Of a stretch of DNA of 64,000 bases, positions 61,001 through 64,000 are shown piece after piece; position 1 is the stretch's first letter; the number at the start of each line of letters is the position of its first letter. Source of the stretch: Flavonifractor hominis (lineage in GTDB: Bacteria > Bacillota > Clostridia > Oscillospirales > Oscillospiraceae). The translations under genes were made by a program, and so were the position numbers. Where the stretch lies: assembly GCF_040095835.1 (NCBI RefSeq), contig NZ_JBBMFT010000002.1, positions 62,001-126,000 of the forward strand. Reading direction: 5' to 3'. The notes under the pieces are model-generated. The model saw only the letters and a list, made by a program, of their open reading frames with translations, was not told the origin of the DNA and ran no database searches.

Positions 61001-62921
61001 TGATAGTCCAGCCGCTGCCGCTCTTATTAAAGGTCCACAGCAAATCGTCAGCGCTGTAGTCCCCGATGTTCAGCTTGCCGCTGCTCATGGTGAGCTGCTT
61101 GGCATTGCCGTCCTTGTCCATAGCATAGTAGCGGCTCCCGCTCTGATAGACCACCAGGTACTGCCCGCCATCCTTCACAGAGGTAGCCTGCTCATACTCG
61201 GTAGCAGCAGCGGCAGCGATGGCCATAACGCCGCCCACGGAGAAGTGAGGCATTTCAAAGGTATAGGTATCGCCGCTGCGGGTGCCCTTCACCGGAGTGG
61301 GGGTGCCATTCTCCATGACAAAACCGGTCAGCTGCTCGTCGGAATAGCCCTGCATATTCTCCGGCAGGGGGATGCTCACCTGGGCGGAACCGGTATAGGC
61401 CTCGCCGTTGGCCCGGGTAGGCTGCATCTCATAGGCCACATAATCCTGGCCGCTCAGCGCCTCAACCGTGGTATTTTCCACCGTCATGCCGGTCACACCG
61501 GAAGCGGTAACGCTCACACCAGTCTGGCCATCCCGCACGGGAACGGTCAGCGCGGAGGCAAAGCCCTCCAGATAGGGCTGTACACCGCTGAGTACCTCTT
61601 CCTCAGTCTGGGCATTCGGGTAATCACTCCAGATGCAGAACATGGCGCCGGCAGGGCCATAGACCGTGCTGCCGCCGGAGAAGGACTCCGGATCAAAGTC
61701 AGAGGCCTGGATGGTACCGTCGGTCATGCTGCTGCGCCCGCCCAGGATGTAATAGTAGTCGCCGTGGGTATTGATAAGGGTAAAGCCGGCATCTGCCAAC
61801 TCCTCCGCGGAGGCCACATCATAGCTGCCCCAGCCACCGGTCCAGTAGCAGACCTGGATACTGGAATCCACACCGCTCTGACCGCCATAATTGATGCCAT
61901 CGTTGAAGGCACGGACAGTGTAACCCATGTCCTGGAGCTTTGCGGTCAGTTCATTGATATAGCTAACAAAGAAAGAATACTTACCCTCGCGTACCAGATG
62001 ACCGAAGCCCATGCCAGGCTCATACCGATAAATATCGTTGGCAAACTCATCCGCGCCGATGTTGATGGTGTCGCAGCCCTGATCCATAAACCACTGGGCA
62101 TACTTCTCCACCACAGCCATACCGAAGGCACGGGCATCGTCGTCGGTGATGTCCAGAGAGTTGCTGCCGTTATAGCTGTACTCCGGGAACGCATCCAGAA
62201 TGGCGCCCATGTGACCCGGGGTGTTGAGCAGGGGGACGATCTCGATGCCGTTCTCTCCCGCATAGGCGATGATATCCAGCATCTCATCCTCGGTGATGTA
62301 CTGTCCCTGGCTGGGCAAAGCCGCGCTCAGGTCTTTCGTCACGTCGGTGGACACATTGATATATTCAAACTCCAGCTCGTTGGTGCTGCCCACCGGCTGG
62401 TCCAGCTGCTCCACTTCCTCAACCACAGCCTGAAGCGTCTGGTCCGCGTCAGTGGCAGGGGTCGCTTCAGCTTTCGGAGTAGTGTTGGAGTCGGCAGGGA
62501 CCGTACTGGGCTCTGCAGAAGGTTCCTCCGTCGCCGCAGGTGTAGAAACGGCGCCAGACTCGACCGCCGCGGGAGTTTCCTCCTCGGGCTGGTTGTCCTC
62601 CACCAGCACCTGCGTCTGCTCTGTCACCGTATAAGTAACGTCCATATCATCCAGGGCAAAGCGGAACTGGCCCTTCTCATTATTGGAAATATCCAGCTCC
62701 AACTGGTTATATCCCAGCTCTGCCATTTCATCGATCAGTGCCTTGATGGCCGTGGGGCTATAATACTTCCGCCCCATATCCAGATGCACGATCCGGTCAA
62801 ACTCTGTCGTCGATTCGGACGACTGCGACACGGCGCCCACAGGCGCCAGCCCCAGCAGCATAACTACGCACAGCAACGCAGCCAGCAGCCGACTGGAACC
62901 TTTCCGTACTGCAGTCCTCAT
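58095..62921 (-). CDS. Large secreted GH20 beta-N-acetylhexosaminidase
   Basis: A 1608-residue exported enzyme: signal peptide (1-31), a GH20 catalytic barrel (about 42-460) with IEIVPLLNTPGHMGAIL and the catalytic pair Asp291-Glu292 in INIGADEFAND, then several beta-rich modules: a DGGQYLVVYQSGSRYY domain (near 580-730), a MucBP-like segment (IHGIDQEGKPIGTT..), and a jelly-roll CBM-like domain (YYEAEDQNFVNYNGDW.., about 1300-1480). No sortase motif, so it is probably released or held by binding modules. It should release terminal GlcNAc/GalNAc from host or microbial glycans. Unusually, a Pro/Thr/Glu-rich stretch (about 105-180) interrupts the barrel. It has its own promoter and ends 17 bases before the precursor peptide. 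Confidence 0.92.
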   Translation of the reverse strand: MRTAVRKGSSRLLAALLCVVMLLGLAPVGAVSQSSESTTEFDRIVHLDMGRKYYSPTAIKALIDEMAELGYNQLELDISNNEKGQFRFALDDMDVTYTVTEQTQVLVEDNQPEEETPAAVESGAVSTPAATEEPSAEPSTVPADSNTTPKAEATPATDADQTLQAVVEEVEQLDQPVGSTNELEFEYINVSTDVTKDLSAALPSQGQYITEDEMLDIIAYAGENGIEIVPLLNTPGHMGAILDAFPEYSYNGSNSLDITDDDARAFGMAVVEKYAQWFMDQGCDTINIGADEFANDIYRYEPGMGFGHLVREGKYSFFVSYINELTAKLQDMGYTVRAFNDGINYGGQSGVDSSIQVCYWTGGWGSYDVASAEELADAGFTLINTHGDYYYILGGRSSMTDGTIQASDFDPESFSGGSTVYGPAGAMFCIWSDYPNAQTEEEVLSGVQPYLEGFASALTVPVRDGQTGVSVTASGVTGMTVENTTVEALSGQDYVAYEMQPTRANGEAYTGSAQVSIPLPENMQGYSDEQLTGFVMENGTPTPVKGTRSGDTYTFEMPHFSVGGVMAIAAAAATEYEQATSVKDGGQYLVVYQSGSRYYAMDKDGNAKQLTMSSGKLNIGDYSADDLLWTFNKSGSGWTITDGDGQKLGMSGDRQSFIVSWWEITAHFDGSNAANFTVPTNGSGNIYTTVWDGNRSTTAYLTSDGKSFSGSEDRSTLYLYESAEPTYTVTIHGIDQEGKPIGTTMVQLPAGAQSVSAPEFPDYAVVRNDPEYPNPATVMVTTDNAATVTFRYRESINAEPKKVEFWITNRSVTANGSISMEIPADDVHTEEGVLFSELVPATGSYNSNPMAFWKGTVLDRNNHQTENSGDKTQQGSDFTYLRYWDGAWQYSSDRTYWTTIASTDQVVAYYLQVTDVTKEVTTQVVDWGVVPATSYDQSNFVFVDYAVVYENGEQIPDAFPMDKTIAFHCDPKDTNTVHYDYSARSYYRDIGMIRAVETDDYEVYMITLTPSSDRASETIGSKANTVRSYSYNGTEKVIWVDNEADLGEFSDPSKQHEDFKVGGDAIVPGLEIYNQHGMLVRYYIRPVNANLTINYLTEGSGTPFYSMGINAVNPQSFAGNGYNGKPFLSGNQLVTETSGEFAGQSQATVLNDYNNELRINPLLETIPGMPAAYRYRDYTLVRAEVSGENGTVLNLYYTFAASEYTFVADYGLPMQIKLSDIGINVPASDIIRVTPTGRGLSWDSTSGTLKFQFPSMQQGAAVSCSVLVTTNAEQGENTIQSTFDVYPASTVYYEAEDQNFVNYNGDWKDAGSSLGGSQQTERLGSSSAYGSDQHYNTNQVTWSNGAAKQVVVSDSNGANWPTATFTFTGTGVDIISHTDSASGTVLVEVKDISNAQEVKAYLVNGYYGYTYANGQWKVNLSSTDAIYQVPVIKVDGLAYGTYEVTVKPFYSNLFDVAGKTSFTFSLDAIRVYNPLNIGSVYAGDGEASPTFVDLSKQVESFASGTFIDGNPAADKDTYQNYGPNHEIYLSKGQSVTLTLSDAAGKNAQIGARVMEGSEGTIAVDGKPIQVKGGTDQYYEITNGVGNTVTITNTGDTRIALTTLKLTSK

Positions 62922-62997
62922 GTTGTTTCCTCCCTTGTCTCATATTGCGTAGGATTACCGGGCCCCCCGGCAGGATTTACTTCGGCTCTCTGGGTCT

Positions 62998-63015
62998 TTG
63001 ATGCTATTGATGCTA
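62998..63015. repeat. Direct repeat in the GH20 leader
   Basis: TTGATGCTA occurs twice without a gap (62998-63006, 63007-63015), about 20 bases after the inferred GH20 start point; a candidate regulator site. Confidence 0.4.
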
Positions 63016-63035
63016 TAGTTCATCCATTTTTGTCA

Positions 63036-63064
63036 AGTATAGCATAGAGGGCTGGTAAATTCAA
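63036..63064 (-). promoter_or_regulatory. GH20 (and probably peptide operon) promoter
   Basis: On the minus strand: -35 TTGAAT (63064-63059), 17-base spacer, TG-extended -10 TATACT (63041-63036), 115 bases before the GH20 start. No promoter as good is seen before the precursor gene. Confidence 0.75.
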
Positions 63065-63216
63065 GAAGCCTCTCCGACTATTTTTGCATATTTTTCTTTC
63101 TTCCTTCCCTTTTTGGGAAAAAGCTTCCGCATTTTTCGTACTTTTTATCATATGTTAATATTAGGCCCTTACTCGGCCACTTTTGGAAAATTTCCGCAGT
63201 TATTCCGGATTTTTTG

Positions 63217-63245
63217 TTGCTGTTTTTTGCGGCCTATGCTATAAT
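63217..63245 (+). promoter_or_regulatory. Promoter of the VWA-domain gene
   Basis: -35 TTGCTG (63217-63222), 17-base spacer, TG-extended perfect -10 TATAAT (63240-63245), 88 bases before the ATG. The region between this and the GH20 promoter (63065-63216) is AT-rich, without a gene. Confidence 0.8.
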
Positions 63246-63264
63246 TTCACATATGTTAGCAGGC

Positions 63265-63299
63265 GGCGCGACGGCTACTTCTTTTTGTAGCTGAGCGCC
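63265..63299 (+). promoter_or_regulatory. Hairpin in the 5' leader of the VWA gene
   Basis: GGCGC (63265-63269) pairs with GCGCC (63295-63299) and GCTAC (63274-63278) with GTAGC (63287-63291), a two-part stem with a U-rich loop, about 15 bases after the inferred start point. Not recognised as any known riboswitch. Confidence 0.5.
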
Positions 63300-63332
63300 A
63301 TTTTATGCAAACTGCAAACGGAGGTATGATCC

Positions 63333-64000
63333 ATGCGTATGCGCAAACTTTTGGCCGCCGGTCTGGCCGTGGTTATGACGGCCGGTCTGCTCCCGGCCGC
63401 ACTGGCCGCGCCGGCCACCGTCCACAACGAGGACGCCAAGGTCTATAGCGGCGGTATCCGCCTCAACAAGACCGCTGGAGATCTTAACAGCAGCAACGAG
63501 ACTGTGATCAGCCTATCGGTGGAAGCTCCTGTCCGCTCCACCCCCGTGGCTGTGGAGTTTGTACTCGACGCTACCAGCAGTCTGTTTTCCTCCGGTGACA
63601 CCACTCTGATCCAGCAGTGGGCACAGGAGATCCAGGATACCATGGCCGACAAGAATGTCTCTGTGGGCGTCACTGTCTTCGGCAATACCGCTGAGACCCT
63701 TTATCCCATGTCCCCTCTGACGTCCGACTCCAGCTTTGATCTGGATCCGGTGGACGTATTGCTGTGGAGCACCACGCAAAGCGGCACCAACGTCCAGGCT
63801 GGTATCCGCACCGGTCTGGCGGACCTCAATACCGCTACTGCCGACCCGTCCAACCGTGTTCTCGTCCTGATCACCGACGGCGGCAGCTTCTGGCGTCTGG
63901 ACAACAGCGGCAGCGCTGTGAACGACACCTACAACGGAACGGCTCTTGGCAATGCGGATGCCGCTGAGCTGGCCATCCGGGGGCAGGGAAGCGAGCTGGC
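63333..64000 (+). CDS. Secreted VWA-domain protein (5' part)
   Basis: The gene runs off the right window edge, so only the first 222 residues are visible. A signal peptide (MRMRKLLAAGLAVVMTAGLL..ALAAPA, residues 1-27) precedes a von Willebrand factor A domain: VEFVLDATSSLF (79-85; the MIDAS motif appears as D-x-T-x-S, a variant of D-x-S-x-S), TQSGTNVQAGIRTGL (MIDAS Thr) and RVLVLITDGG (Asp). Clostridial proteins of this kind are usually large surface adhesins or pilus-like subunits. ATG 63333 follows GGAGG. It is divergent from the GH20 gene and has a strong promoter. Confidence 0.88.
   Translation, partial: MRMRKLLAAGLAVVMTAGLLPAALAAPATVHNEDAKVYSGGIRLNKTAGDLNSSNETVISLSVEAPVRSTPVAVEFVLDATSSLFSSGDTTLIQQWAQEIQDTMADKNVSVGVTVFGNTAETLYPMSPLTSDSSFDLDPVDVLLWSTTQSGTNVQAGIRTGLADLNTATADPSNRVLVLITDGGSFWRLDNSGSAVNDTYNGTALGNADAAELAIRGQGSEL

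Noticed and set aside
58065..63047. Very long open frames on the plus strand opposite the GH20 gene (959 and 600 codons)
   Set aside because: They lie wholly antisense to a clearly recognisable secreted hexosaminidase, have no ribosome sites and show no recognisable protein features; they are a by-product of GC-rich codon use.
63246..63332. Known riboswitch (c-di-GMP, cobalamin, preQ1) before the VWA gene
   Set aside because: None of the conserved core sequences of these classes is present; only a plain two-part hairpin is seen.

Overview
This window reads as part of a GC-rich Clostridia (Firmicutes) chromosome with a mobile element at its left end. The miaA, asnA, DUF3842, rubrerythrin, dipicolinate-synthase (sporulation), eukaryote-like NADP-isocitrate dehydrogenase and secreted GH20 genes, with strong GGAGG ribosome sites, suggest a gut Oscillospiraceae-type organism (Flavonifractor/Pseudoflavonifractor-like). 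That placement is an inference from gene content; no rRNA or marker phylogeny is available here.

Region 1 (1 to about 12.8 kb) is the right-hand part of an integrative mobilizable element, visibly more AT-rich than the chromosome. Its cargo is defence-like: two adenine methyltransferase-type proteins (the first cut by the window edge), a Shedu-type PD-(D/E)xK nuclease and an HNH-like zinc protein, closed by a strong terminator. The mobility core follows: an XRE regulator, a small HTH protein, DUF3847, a candidate oriT, a MobA/MobL relaxase, a CHC2 primase-like protein overlapping a VapE-like ATPase, a Tn916-type excisionase and a Tn916-type tyrosine integrase. Two mutually exclusive hairpins precede the integrase, one of which buries its Shine-Dalgarno sequence. 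No type IV secretion genes are visible.

Region 2 (12.8 to 27.5 kb) is ordinary chromosome with well-formed promoters and terminators: a low-molecular-weight tyrosine phosphatase, a marR-yczE pair with a double palindromic operator, miaA, DUF3842, an AtoE-like fatty acid transporter, rubrerythrin, icd, a MATE exporter, a divergent yeiH/lysR pair with a LysR box, asnA, dpaB next to a 3' remnant of dpaA, a Crp/Fnr regulator with an operator at -41.5, and an ABC exporter.

Region 3 (27.6 to 52.9 kb, all minus strand) is a Wzx/Wzy-type surface polysaccharide locus. It holds two YG-tailed tyrosine autokinases, a CpsB phosphatase, a CapD-like dehydratase, galE, a flippase, about ten glycosyltransferases, acyl- and pyruvyltransferases, LicD and TagD-like proteins, an EpsG-like polymerase and an initiating sugar-phosphate transferase. 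LicD plus TagD suggests a phospho-alcohol decoration of the glycan.

Region 4 (52.9 to 58.1 kb, minus strand, feeding straight into region 3) is a compact RiPP-like operon: an 80-residue Cys-containing precursor peptide, an HPr-kinase-like P-loop kinase, a radical SAM/SPASM enzyme, PqqD, a membrane metallophosphoesterase, an NTP_transf_5 nucleotidyltransferase and a Ser/His signal-peptidase-like protease. This is the best candidate for an undescribed system. The kinase and nucleotidyltransferase recall phosphorylated lasso peptide clusters, but the lasso cyclase is absent and a radical SAM enzyme takes its place. Directly upstream, and probably on the same transcript, is a 1608-residue secreted GH20 hexosaminidase. 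The window ends in a divergent secreted VWA-domain protein.
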